Notes under the pieces: model-generated
Told to the model about the DNA's origin: nothing
The model's database searches: none
What the model saw: the letters and a program-made list of their open reading frames with translations, nothing else
Translations under genes and position numbers: made by a program
NCBI GenBank assembly: GCA_035560815.1
Contig: DATMYR010000069.1
Location: forward strand, 62,001-126,000
Direction: 5' to 3'
DNA from: UBA5314 sp035560815
Lineage (GTDB): Bacteria; Bacillota; Syntrophomonadia; Syntrophomonadales; Syntrophomonadaceae
DNA length: 64,000 nucleotides
In this document: positions 44,206 through 52,321 of the stretch, piece after piece
Layout: every line of letters starts with the position of its first letter
Numbering within the stretch: the stretch's first letter is position 1

Positions 44206-45666
44206 TTACAGGAACAAATCGCGCTCTCCGGCCACAATCCGGTCCAGCATTTCATTAACCGTTTGCTTCACGGTTGGATTAGGCAGAGCAGCCAGTTCTT
44301 TTTCGATTAAGGGTTGACCTACGCGGATGGTTTCAGGGCTGGCATAATCCAAAAGATATTCTTTGAAGGTGAGAATAGCATTGGGCATACATAGATTGTG
44401 GATTTTGCCCTTTTTGGCGATGCCCATAAAGCATGCACCGGTGCGCCCACAGCGATAATCGGCCGTGCAGAAAGAAGTAATCCAACCCAATTTGGCCAGA
44501 TCCCGTATGGCTTCATCCAGGCTGCGATTATCCCCCAGGATGAACTGCTGCTTATTATGCTCTGTTTGCTCTTTGCTGTAAGTTCCGATTCCGACGTTGG
44601 AACCTGCATCCAATTGGGTGCAGCCCACATTAACTACATCGTTTCTAATGTCGGCATTCTCCCGAGCGGTGATGATCATGCCCGTATAGGGAACGGATAG
44701 ACGAATGACGGTGACCAGTTTTTTAAAGGTGGCATCATCCACCAGATTGGGGCTTTGCTCGGCAAAGGGCGTATTGACAGCGGGCTGCATGCGGGGGAAG
44801 GAAATTGTGTGTGGCCCGACGCCGCCAAATTTTTCCTCCAGATCTATGGTGTGGGCTAGTAAGCCCATTACATCAAATTTCCAGTCAGCGAGGCCGAAGA
44901 GGGCGCCGATTCCCACATCATCTACGCCAGCTTCCATGGCCCGGTGCAGGGAATAAACCCGCCAGTCATAATTTCCTTTCAAATTGCGATGCACTTTCTG
45001 ATAGGTGGCGTGATGATATGTCTCCTGGAAAACCTGATAAGTGCCTATGCCCACATCCCGCAGGAGTTTGTAATCGTCTACAGCCAGGGGGGCGGCATTA
45101 ACATTGACCCGCCGAATTTCTCCATTGCCCACTTTGGTGCCATAGGCGACCTGTAAAGTCTCAGCAATATAGTGGACATCGGATTTGGGATGCTCACCAT
45201 AGACCATGATCAAGCGCTTGTGGCCCTGACCGACCAGGGACTTGATTTCCCCAGCCAATTCGTCCATAGACAGTTGCTGGCGATGAATATCCTTGTTCTC
45301 GGACCGGTAACCGCAGTAGGTGCAGTTGTTTACACAATAATTGCTGACATACAGAGGGGCGAAGGTAACAATGCGCCGCCCGTAGACTTTGTGTTTGATT
45401 GCCAACCCGGTCCGATACATTTCTTCCCACAGATCTTCATCCTGACAGTTAAGCAGGGCCGCAGTTTCATCTGGGTCCAATCGGTTTAGCTCCAGGGACT
45501 TGGCCATGATTTCGCGGATCCTTGTTCTATCAGGGTTGCGGTTGGCCAATAAGGTTTCCTGAATCAGGGCATCATCGATAAAATCCTTGCCGTTCTTCTT
45601 GTATTTCTCGTTTTGCTCGGGTTTGATTACACTGTTAATCCATCCCTTTGCTGCTGCTTCACTCAT
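44206..45666 (-). CDS. hydG: [FeFe]-hydrogenase maturation radical SAM tyrosine lyase HydG (variant)
   Basis: 486 residues from ATG 45666; AGGAGG lies nine bases before it, while the ATG at 45675 touches that site. HydG cleaves tyrosine to supply CO and CN to iron. The SAM cluster CxxxCxxC is Cys111, Cys115 and Cys118 (NYCVNNCTYCGY). The C-terminal auxiliary cluster normally uses C-x2-C-x22-C. Here it reads CTADYRCGRTGACFM ... NLC: Cys400 and Cys426 are at the expected spacing, but the middle ligand is Asp403, with extra Cys406 and Cys412 nearby. Whether the variant binds the auxiliary cluster is open. A leader motif and terminator precede the gene. Confidence 0.9.
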   Translation of the reverse strand: MSEAAAKGWINSVIKPEQNEKYKKNGKDFIDDALIQETLLANRNPDRTRIREIMAKSLELNRLDPDETAALLNCQDEDLWEEMYRTGLAIKHKVYGRRIVTFAPLYVSNYCVNNCTYCGYRSENKDIHRQQLSMDELAGEIKSLVGQGHKRLIMVYGEHPKSDVHYIAETLQVAYGTKVGNGEIRRVNVNAAPLAVDDYKLLRDVGIGTYQVFQETYHHATYQKVHRNLKGNYDWRVYSLHRAMEAGVDDVGIGALFGLADWKFDVMGLLAHTIDLEEKFGGVGPHTISFPRMQPAVNTPFAEQSPNLVDDATFKKLVTVIRLSVPYTGMIITARENADIRNDVVNVGCTQLDAGSNVGIGTYSKEQTEHNKQQFILGDNRSLDEAIRDLAKLGWITSFCTADYRCGRTGACFMGIAKKGKIHNLCMPNAILTFKEYLLDYASPETIRVGQPLIEKELAALPNPTVKQTVNEMLDRIVAGERDLFL

Positions 45667-45714
45667 GCTTTTCATCCTCCTAAATTTTCTCTCCTAAGTT
45701 GGTCCGAAAATAAA

Positions 45715-45738
45715 CGCCGGCTCCTAAAGGAGTCGGCG
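45715..45738 (-). terminator. Leader terminator upstream of hydG
   Basis: Read on the minus strand: CGCCGACTCC - TTTA - GGAGCCGGCG followed by TTTATTTT. It sits about 50 bp before hydG and just after leader motif B. The 5' arm CGCCGAC can instead pair with GTTGGCG of the motif, a possible antiterminator. Confidence 0.75.
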
Positions 45739-45756
45739 GTAAGAAATACCAGGTTA

Positions 45757-45799
45757 TATCGCCAACCCCCTCAAATCAGTATCAACCTCCTTGTCAGGG
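45757..45799 (-). promoter_or_regulatory. Leader motif copy B (hydG leader), candidate cis-regulatory RNA
   Basis: Minus strand order: CCTGA, four bases, GAGGTTG, two bases, ACTGATTT, one base, AGGGG, then GGCGAT. The same ordered blocks with nearly the same spacing occur in copy A at 46186-46228. Both copies are followed by an intrinsic terminator and then an hyd gene. The class is not recognised. Confidence 0.6.
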
Positions 45800-45865
45800 C
45801 GGATCTTCTTTCGTTTTAGTGGCTTGAAATGCAGTCATGCGACCTTATTTCAAGCTATGGAATCA

Positions 45866-46117
45866 CTATTTGGTTTTGGTCAAGGCGCTTTTCACCGTAA
45901 CATGGGAGATGCTTCCCAGCTTGCCGGTCAGCGAACCCAATTGATCGGTGCTGCCATCGACGATCAGGGAGATGATGCTAATGTCCTTCTCCCGGTAAGG
46001 GAGACCCATACGACCGACAATCATATCGCTATGCTCGCTCAGCACCTGGTTGACCCGGGCTACTGATTGGCGGTCCTCAATAACGATTCCGATGACCCCC
46101 AGGCGTTTGTCTTCCAT
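45866..46117 (-). CDS. Iron-only hydrogenase system regulator, TM1266-like
   Basis: An 83-residue protein with a ferredoxin-like/ACT-like fold pattern. GVIGIVIEDRQSVARVNQVL is followed by IVGRMGLPYREKDISIISLI and GSLTGKLGSISHVTVKSALT. This matches the small putative regulator found beside [FeFe]-hydrogenase maturation genes (TM1266 family, related in fold to the C-terminal domain of NikR). It has no DNA-binding domain, so it may bind RNA, a protein or a small ligand. It is the first gene of the operon; ATG 46117 follows AAGGAGGAG. It lies between the two copies of the leader motif, which makes it a candidate for acting on them. Confidence 0.85.
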   Translation of the reverse strand: MEDKRLGVIGIVIEDRQSVARVNQVLSEHSDMIVGRMGLPYREKDISIISLIVDGSTDQLGSLTGKLGSISHVTVKSALTKTK

Positions 46118-46137
46118 CGAATAGGCTCCTCCTTAGC

Positions 46138-46173
46138 ATAAAAAAAGCTTACCCTGGAGCGCAGGATAAGCTT
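46138..46173 (-). terminator. Leader terminator upstream of the TM1266-like gene
   Basis: Minus strand: AAGCTTATCCTG - CGCTC - CAGGGTAAGCTT followed by TTTTTTT, about 20 bp before the SD of the regulator gene. Its 5' arm segment TTATCC can pair with GGATGA at the end of leader motif A. Confidence 0.82.
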
Positions 46174-46185
46174 CATTACATTCTT

Positions 46186-46228
46186 CATCCCCGCCCCTTA
46201 AAATCAGTTGCCAACCTCTTCCTCAGGA
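46186..46228 (-). promoter_or_regulatory. Leader motif copy A (TM1266-like gene leader), candidate cis-regulatory RNA
   Basis: Minus strand order: CCTGA, four bases, GAGGTTG, three bases, ACTGATTT, two bases, AGGGG, then GGGGAT. It is homologous in order and spacing to copy B (45757-45799). A terminator follows 13 bp downstream. A small hairpin CACAAACTTTTGTG lies just 5' of it (46228-46243). Confidence 0.6.
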
Positions 46229-46530
46229 CACAAAAGTTTGTGATCTATTTAACTTGCCCTCATTATAGTCTACGGTGAACAAAAATGCAAAGACCTTTTG
46301 CACCTTCTTCTAGACGATCGAGAATGAAATTGTGCCGCTCTCTCATACTAGTACTATGTTAAGCCTAAAACTTGAATTTCCACCGGCCAAATTTCCGCAG
46401 GGCTTCGTTGTCGTCAATCGCAATACGTTCAGTATTACTCAATCCTCCGCCTTGCCATGCAAAAATTTTTCTCGGCGGATAAAATAAACTTTTAGACTTT
46501 ACATAGTACTAGAAAAAAGGAGGAATATAT
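46229..46530. other. Divergent promoter region hyd operon / gapN
   Basis: No gene. CTAGTACTATG at 46348-46358 and its reverse complement CATAGTACTAG at 46502-46512 form a widely spaced inverted pair that might be a shared operator. The gapN SD AAGGAGG lies at 46517-46523. Promoter boxes could not be fixed with confidence. Confidence 0.4.
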
Positions 46531-48132
46531 GTGGCCATTGATATGCAAACAATCTTTCCCGAGGCAAAAGATATTCCTGACGCTTTTCGCTGCAGTGAGA
46601 TAGCGCCGGAGCCTGTTTACCTGATTGATGGGCAGCTCAAAGTAAACTGGGATAAAGTCCGGGCGGTTCAATCGCCCATTTTGATACGGAATGGAGATAA
46701 GTTGACATCCCCCCACCTGGGCGAATGCCCGCATTTAACCGGGGAAGAATCAATGGCGGCTTTACAGGCGGCCATAAAAGTCTTTGACTCGGGAATGGGC
46801 AGCTGGCCGATGATGAAAAACGGGGAGCGCCTTGATCATATGCGCACCTTTTTGCAGCACATGCGAGGAAAGGAGAAAACGTTTGCGCTGTTGGAAATGT
46901 GGGAGACTGGTAAGAAATATCAAGATTGTCTCAACGAATTCCAGCGCACCCTCACCTACATTGAAGATACCATGAAAGCTTTCACCGAATTGGAGAAGGA
47001 CACTTCCATTTTTACTCGAGTAGGTCCAACCTTGGCGCTCATCAGAAGGCAGCCTCTGGGCGTTGTACTATGCCTGGGCCCTTTTAATTATCCCCTCAAT
47101 GAGACATTTGCTCTGGTGATTCCCGCGCTTTTAATGGGCAACTCCGTGGTTTTTAAACAGCCAGATCAGGGTGCCCTTTGCACCTTGCCGCTGTTGGAGG
47201 ATATGGCGGCTTCTTTTCCCCCTGGGGTCATTAATGTAATCAACGGGAATGGAGCGGAAACTATTGGACCGATTATGGAGAGTGGAAGTATCTCGATCCT
47301 GGGTTTCATCGGGTCCAGCCGGGTGGCGAATCTACTGATTCACCAGCATCCACGAAACAATAGGCTGCGTACCATTTTGGGCCTGGAGGCCAAGAATGCC
47401 GCCTATATCCTCCCCGATGCCAACCTTGATCTGGCCATACGTGAATGTATAGCCGGTGCATTAGAATTCAACGGGCAGCGCTGCACAGCCATCAAACAGA
47501 TATGGGTGCACAAAAAACTGCTAGAACCCTTCCTGTCCGGGATGGATGATTACCTTCAGCAGCTGGGGTATGGGATGCCCTGGCAGGATGAAGTAATGCT
47601 TACACCACTGGCTGAACCGAACAAGGTGGCTTTTCTCAATGAATTGGTGAACGATGCTCAAGCCCGGGGTGCCCAGGTGGTAAACAGCAATGGCGGGATG
47701 AGTTATGGAACCTTCTTTTTCCCCGCTGTAGTTTATCCCGTAGAGCCAAGTATGCGGATCTACCAGGAAGAACAGTTCGGCCCGGTCATTCCAGTAGGGT
47801 CGTTTTCCAGATTAGACGACTTGTTTACTTACTTTCGCAATTCGGACTATGGACAGCAAGCCAGTATTTTCACACGTTCACCCGCCCAGGCAGGTCCTCT
47901 CATTGACATCCTGGTCAATCAAGTTTCCAGAGTAAATCTGAATACCCGATGCCAGCGTAGTCCAGATGAGCTACCATTTACCGGGCGGAAAGGATCGGCT
48001 GAGGGAACCCTGTCGGTTAAGGATGCTTTGAGAGCTTTCTCCATTCGCTCCCTGGCGGTGGCCAATGAACAGGGCCGGGAACTGTTCTTTTCCCTGTTAG
48101 CCGGCAAGAACTCCGAATTTTTACGGCTTTAA
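46531..48132 (+). CDS. Aldehyde dehydrogenase, NADP-dependent glyceraldehyde-3-phosphate dehydrogenase (GapN) type
   Basis: A 533-residue ALDH-superfamily enzyme. The catalytic Cys318 (FNGQRCTAIKQ) and general-base Glu286 (LGLEAKNA) are present. GPFNYPLNETFALVIPALL is the nucleotide-site segment, and the C-terminal RCQRSPDELPFTGRKGSAEG is typical of non-phosphorylating GAPDH. That enzyme oxidises glyceraldehyde-3-phosphate irreversibly to 3-phosphoglycerate and yields NADPH; other aldehydes are possible. In a fatty-acid oxidiser growing gluconeogenically this could be an NADPH source (inference). GTG 46531 follows AAGGAGG by seven bases. It is divergent from the hyd operon and monocistronic. 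Confidence 0.85.
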   Translation: MAIDMQTIFPEAKDIPDAFRCSEIAPEPVYLIDGQLKVNWDKVRAVQSPILIRNGDKLTSPHLGECPHLTGEESMAALQAAIKVFDSGMGSWPMMKNGERLDHMRTFLQHMRGKEKTFALLEMWETGKKYQDCLNEFQRTLTYIEDTMKAFTELEKDTSIFTRVGPTLALIRRQPLGVVLCLGPFNYPLNETFALVIPALLMGNSVVFKQPDQGALCTLPLLEDMAASFPPGVINVINGNGAETIGPIMESGSISILGFIGSSRVANLLIHQHPRNNRLRTILGLEAKNAAYILPDANLDLAIRECIAGALEFNGQRCTAIKQIWVHKKLLEPFLSGMDDYLQQLGYGMPWQDEVMLTPLAEPNKVAFLNELVNDAQARGAQVVNSNGGMSYGTFFFPAVVYPVEPSMRIYQEEQFGPVIPVGSFSRLDDLFTYFRNSDYGQQASIFTRSPAQAGPLIDILVNQVSRVNLNTRCQRSPDELPFTGRKGSAEGTLSVKDALRAFSIRSLAVANEQGRELFFSLLAGKNSEFLRL

Positions 48133-48312
48133 GAGAAGGTATAACCAGGAGGAATAGCCGAGATTTCGGCTTGCTTTGCACAAGTGTCCCATTGGAGGCA
48201 AAAAAATACAGATTTATTAAAGGATATACAACATTTGTGTATAATATTAAGAAAGTAATAAAGGTTTTGGGATTACTTGTCTACCAGCTATAAATTATTA
48301 AGGGGGGCAGGC

Positions 48313-49503
48313 ATGAGTAGAACCGCAGGGTATAGCAGCAGACAACCCAGAAAGAGGGACTACCCGGTAAGTAGAATCTCTGAGCTGGCTGTACGTACAG
48401 TCAATTCTTCCCAGAACAATTCCGGAGAAAACGTCTGGCAGGCCCTGGCCCGAGAACAGAATCGGATCATCGAGAACTTACGAGGTTCTGAGGAAAAGTT
48501 TGCCCAAGCCTTTGAAATGAGTCCCTGCGCTATGTTCATATCCCGGACTGAAGATGGGTGTTATGTGGATGTCAACGCGGCTTTTTGCAGACTTACCGGC
48601 TATAGTCGCGGAGGACTACTGCAAAGACCCTCCTCGTTTTTGGATCTGTGGCGGAGTCGCTTGCAAGAGGATTCTATCGTGCAGGAACTGGTAGAGCGCG
48701 GAGCTTTCAATAATAAGGAGATCTTTTTTCATCATAAAAACGGGGAAGAGCGCTACGCGTTGTTGAGCACCCAAACTTTCTATTGGAAAGGTGATCCTTG
48801 TTTTATCAGTGCAATGATTGATATCAGTGAACAACGGCGAACGATGCAAGAAATGGACCGCCGGGCACTGCTTCACCTGGTTCGCGAACTGGCATCCAGT
48901 CTCGCCCATGAGGTGAGAAATCCTATGACTACCGTGCGCGGTTTTCTCCAAATGATGAATGAAAACGAACGATATGCAATGGATCGGGAAACCATCGAAT
49001 TGATGATAGCCGAACTGGATAGATCAAATGCTATGATCAGCGAGTTCCTTTTTTTGACCAGGGAAAAGAGTCTGGATTTGCGCTTATTGAGCCTCAACGC
49101 GATTTTGGAGGAAATGCGGCCTTTTCTTGAGTCTGCTGCTCTCATTCAACAGAAGTTAGTTCAATTCCACTTGGAAGACAATCCGTCTTTCTTAATGGAT
49201 GAAAAGGAAATAAAGCAAATGATCAGAACCCTGGTCCAAAATGGGCTGGAGGCACTTCAACCCGGGCAGACGCTCAGGATTTCAATCTTTAGGCAGGAGG
49301 GTGAAACTGTTATTTCTGGGCAAGGTATAGCCGGCATCCGATCAACCCCCCGTGTTGTAAAAGGCGAAACAGATGTGGGAAGGGAGTTCGGGACCGGTTT
49401 GGGGATGTCTGTATGCCATGGCATTGCCGCCCGCCATCATGCGGTCATGGAAGTAATGCCAGATAGTCACGGTATGGTCTTTCAGGTGCGCTTTCGGATA
49501 TAA
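48313..49503 (+). CDS. PAS-domain sensor histidine kinase (degenerate ATP site)
   Basis: 396 residues from ATG 48313, just behind AGGGGGG. It is soluble. Residues 60-180 form a PAS domain (FAQAFEMSPCAMFISRTEDG). The HisKA domain has phospho-acceptor His199 in LAHEVRNPMTTVRGFLQMM. In the ATPase domain the N-box RTLVQNGLEALQ and the G2 box GTGLGMSVCHGIAARHH are normal. The DxGxG box is not: it reads VISGQGIAGI, missing the Asp and a few residues. The layout resembles orphan sporulation-type kinases. Either ATP binding is weakened or the site carries a small deletion. No response regulator is adjacent. Confidence 0.82.
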   Translation: MSRTAGYSSRQPRKRDYPVSRISELAVRTVNSSQNNSGENVWQALAREQNRIIENLRGSEEKFAQAFEMSPCAMFISRTEDGCYVDVNAAFCRLTGYSRGGLLQRPSSFLDLWRSRLQEDSIVQELVERGAFNNKEIFFHHKNGEERYALLSTQTFYWKGDPCFISAMIDISEQRRTMQEMDRRALLHLVRELASSLAHEVRNPMTTVRGFLQMMNENERYAMDRETIELMIAELDRSNAMISEFLFLTREKSLDLRLLSLNAILEEMRPFLESAALIQQKLVQFHLEDNPSFLMDEKEIKQMIRTLVQNGLEALQPGQTLRISIFRQEGETVISGQGIAGIRSTPRVVKGETDVGREFGTGLGMSVCHGIAARHHAVMEVMPDSHGMVFQVRFRI

Positions 49504-49562
49504 TTTTTTTTGGACCGATTTCATTTTTATCCAAACCTTTGAGCAATTCATAAAGAGAGAAT

Positions 49563-49626
49563 GATGCAAAGGGGACGGTTTTTCCGACTTAATAGTATAA
49601 GCCGGAAAAACCGTCCCCTTTGCATC
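49563..49626. repeat. 24-bp perfect inverted repeat (GGGGACGG element)
   Basis: GATGCAAAGGGGACGGTTTT-TCCG (49563-49586) pairs perfectly with 49603-49626 around a 16-base loop that itself contains CTTA/TAAG. This is a long hairpin of the GGGGACGGTT...AACCGTCCCC type found dispersed in Clostridia genomes. It lies 60 bp after the kinase gene. Confidence 0.85.
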
Positions 49627-49653
49627 GGTCCTGACCGGTGCAAAAAAGAGGAG

Positions 49654-49738
49654 AAGGCTACTGTCCGTTGATTGAAGAGCATGCCTTGGGGGGGGGAGGA
49701 AGGCGCTGCTCCTGGTTCAGTCCCCGGACAGTAGCTTT
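49654..49738. repeat. GGCTACTGTC hairpin repeat, copy 1
   Basis: AAGGCTACTGTCCG (49654-49667) and CGGACAGTAGCTTT (49725-49738) are inverted ends around a 57-base centre with a run of nine Gs and its own GCGCTGC-type stem. A second element with the same ends lies at 59145-59199. Confidence 0.72.
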
Positions 49739-50101
49739 GTATATACAAAGAGGGTAAAAAATGAGCTTATCTGACCTAAATCATGCAAATACCATGCCAT
49801 TGAGCTAAGAAGCTCGGAGATATCGGAGATGTTCCTTAGGGATGGCAACAATTCGAAAGTGTGAAGGCCAAAAATCGTGCGATTATGCAAACCTTAGTGC
49901 ATAATCGCACCAGCCGTCTACCAAAGGTTAGGGAAAACTCTCGAAGTGAATTGTTTAGAACAATGTGTTTGACCGGGGGAGAGTGTCTTCATTACCATTT
50001 TCACACCCCCAAAAGTGATATATGATAAATGATAGAAGAGAAGCTCACAAAGCAGAAATGCTTAATTATTGGTGATGAGACAAGACGAGGAGAGGGATAT
50101 C
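49739..50101. other. Upstream region of the sigma-54 activator gene, with a 13-bp hairpin
   Basis: GTGCGATTATGCA (49877-49889) pairs perfectly with 49898-49910 around eight bases, without a T run; it could be an operator. Sequence near 49830-49860 faintly recalls a c-di-GMP riboswitch core but does not complete it. No gene is supported. Confidence 0.45.
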
Positions 50102-52183
50102 ATGATTGTATCCGATGTTATGAGACCCAATTGCCTGCTTCTATATCCGGGTCATTCCCTGCGGGAGGCTTCCAACCTTTTTCGCCAACAAGGAATAGAT
50201 GCGGCTCCGGTTATTAATGACAGGGATCGGCTTCTGGGAGTGATAAATAAAGACCTAATCCTTGAAGCTATTGAAAAAGGGATAGATCTGGAGACCAGTG
50301 TTAATCAGGTGATGATTACCCAACCTCGGACTATTGCTGTTACGCAAGAATTGAACGATGATTTAATTGACCGTCTCTATTATCGGCCCGTGTTAAACGG
50401 AGACCAGGTTGTCGGAATGTTGTATCCGGCCGATTTGGATCGCTTTAAGGCTTTCCAGTTAAAAGAAGATAAGGAAGAAATGGAGGCTGCCCTTGATGCT
50501 GTATACAATCCAGTTATCCAGGTGGACAATGATGGGCGCATCAATTTGTTTAACCGGGCGGCTTCCAAGGTTTTAGGGATTGATCAGGATAAAGCGCGGG
50601 GTGCCAACGCCTGTGAGGTTCTGGGAGGAAGCCGGGTGTTGGACCACCTGCTCCGAGCCGACAGGGGTCCGGTTTTTGCCAACAAACTCATTCTCAATAA
50701 TCGCAGCTTTTTACCCTACCGAACGGATGTTAAGAAAAATGGCAAAGTCATCGGTGCGGTACTGGTTTTGCGGGAAATATCCGAGTTTGAGGAACTGGTG
50801 CGGGAATCCGAGTATTATAAGAACTTAAACAAAGAAATGGATGCCATTATCGAATCTTCCTTTGATGGTCTATATGTAACGGATGGGAAGGCCAACACCT
50901 TGCGCTTAAACAAAGGCTTCGAGCGGGTTATGGGCATTACTCAGGAGCAATGTATAGGCCGCAATATGGCAGATCTGGTAAGAGAAGGGGTATTTTCGCG
51001 GTCCGGCACTCTCATGGCTCTGGATAAGCGTGAGCGGGTTACCATCACCCTGGTGGCCAGTACCGGGAAAGAAGCACTGGTTACCAGCAATCCTATCTTC
51101 GATGAATATGGGAACATTATTCTCGTGGTTACCAATGTCCGCGATATTACCGAGCTAAATGGACTGCAGCGTAAGCTTGAGCATATCGACAGTCTGCGGC
51201 AGTTTTATGAAAGTGAGCTGCAGCAACTGAAGCTTCAAAAATCCCGAGAAATGGTGCTCACCTCCAATAAGATGAAGGAACTGGTCAACATGGTTCTGCG
51301 CATCGCTGCTGTGGATTCTACGGTTTTAATTCAAGGTGAATCGGGGGTGGGCAAAGAATTAATTGCCGAGATTATTCATTCCAACAGCAATCGCAAGAAC
51401 GGTCCGTATATTAAGGTAAACTGCGGAGCAATTCCTGAAAACCTTTTGGAGTCAGAACTTTTCGGTTACGATGCCGGGGCCTTTACTGGAGCCAGTAAGG
51501 GCGGCAAGATAGGGCTTTTCGAACTGGCCAGCGGTGGTGTGCTATTTTTAGATGAGATTGGGGAGATGCCGCTTAACCTGCAGGTAAAGCTCTTGCGTGT
51601 TTTGCAGGACCGGGAGATCAACCGGGTGGGGGGCACCCAGCCTATCAAAGTTGATATCAGAATTCTGGCTGGCACAAACCGCAATCTGCTGGATATGGTA
51701 GCCAACAATCGCTTCCGTCTGGATTTATACTATCGGCTTAATGTTATCCCGGTCAACGTTCCACCGCTAAGGGAGAGAAAGGAAGACATTCCGGTTCTGG
51801 CTAACTACTATTTAAATATGTTCAACCTCAAATATGGAATGAACCGCCGCCTGCACCGCGGGGTTTTGGACTGCCTGTACGATTACGACTGGCCGGGTAA
51901 TGTCCGTGAGTTGGAGAACCTATTGGAACAGTTGATCGTTACCGGTATGCACGAAGTGATTATCCTGGAAGACCTGCCTGCCACATTTTCTCCTAAAACC
52001 CCGATGAACACCGGGTCACAGGAACTCCTACCACTAAAGGAAGCACTGGAAAACACCGAGCGTCAACTTTTGGAGAAGGCTTTCATCTGCTGCAAATCGA
52101 CTTATAAGATTGCTGAAGCGCTGGGTATCAATCAATCAACAGTGGTTAGAAAAGCTGCAAAATACGGCATAGCAAAACATTAA
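50102..52183 (+). CDS. Sigma-54-dependent activator with CBS and PAS sensor domains
   Basis: 693 residues from ATG 50102, just behind GAGGAGAGG. Domains: a CBS pair (1-115, SDVMRPNCLLLYPGHSLREA ... QVMITQPRTIAV), PAS 1 (about 125-240), PAS 2 (about 250-365), AAA+ domain (about 395-620) and a Fis-type helix-turn-helix (650-690, YKIAEALGINQSTVVRKAA). Walker A is GESGVGKE, and the sigma-54 contact loop GAFTGA is intact near residue 459. CBS pairs usually bind adenine nucleotides, so the protein may read energy charge. It is convergent with the beta-oxidation operon, whose promoter is sigma-54-type, and is its most likely activator (inference). Confidence 0.92.
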   Translation: MIVSDVMRPNCLLLYPGHSLREASNLFRQQGIDAAPVINDRDRLLGVINKDLILEAIEKGIDLETSVNQVMITQPRTIAVTQELNDDLIDRLYYRPVLNGDQVVGMLYPADLDRFKAFQLKEDKEEMEAALDAVYNPVIQVDNDGRINLFNRAASKVLGIDQDKARGANACEVLGGSRVLDHLLRADRGPVFANKLILNNRSFLPYRTDVKKNGKVIGAVLVLREISEFEELVRESEYYKNLNKEMDAIIESSFDGLYVTDGKANTLRLNKGFERVMGITQEQCIGRNMADLVREGVFSRSGTLMALDKRERVTITLVASTGKEALVTSNPIFDEYGNIILVVTNVRDITELNGLQRKLEHIDSLRQFYESELQQLKLQKSREMVLTSNKMKELVNMVLRIAAVDSTVLIQGESGVGKELIAEIIHSNSNRKNGPYIKVNCGAIPENLLESELFGYDAGAFTGASKGGKIGLFELASGGVLFLDEIGEMPLNLQVKLLRVLQDREINRVGGTQPIKVDIRILAGTNRNLLDMVANNRFRLDLYYRLNVIPVNVPPLRERKEDIPVLANYYLNMFNLKYGMNRRLHRGVLDCLYDYDWPGNVRELENLLEQLIVTGMHEVIILEDLPATFSPKTPMNTGSQELLPLKEALENTERQLLEKAFICCKSTYKIAEALGINQSTVVRKAAKYGIAKH

Positions 52184-52321
52184 TAGAAAAGAGTAAGCGG
52201 CAGGCAAGGGGAGAAAGTCTACCAACAAAATGGGTTGAACGATTATTATGAAAAGTCATTAAGAGGTTTTTCGAGGGTTTTTAACATTTATCCGCTTTCC
52301 ATTTAATTCAAAAATGATAGC

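Noticed and set aside
49780..49815. Reverse-strand sequence resembling a tRNA D-arm (TTAGCTCAATGG)
   Set aside because: The rest of a cloverleaf cannot be built; no T-loop GGTTCxA and no acceptor pairing.
49835..49875. Possible c-di-GMP-I (GEMM) riboswitch (GGCAACAATTCGAAAG)
   Set aside because: The conserved ACGCAAAGCC block and the second helix are missing.
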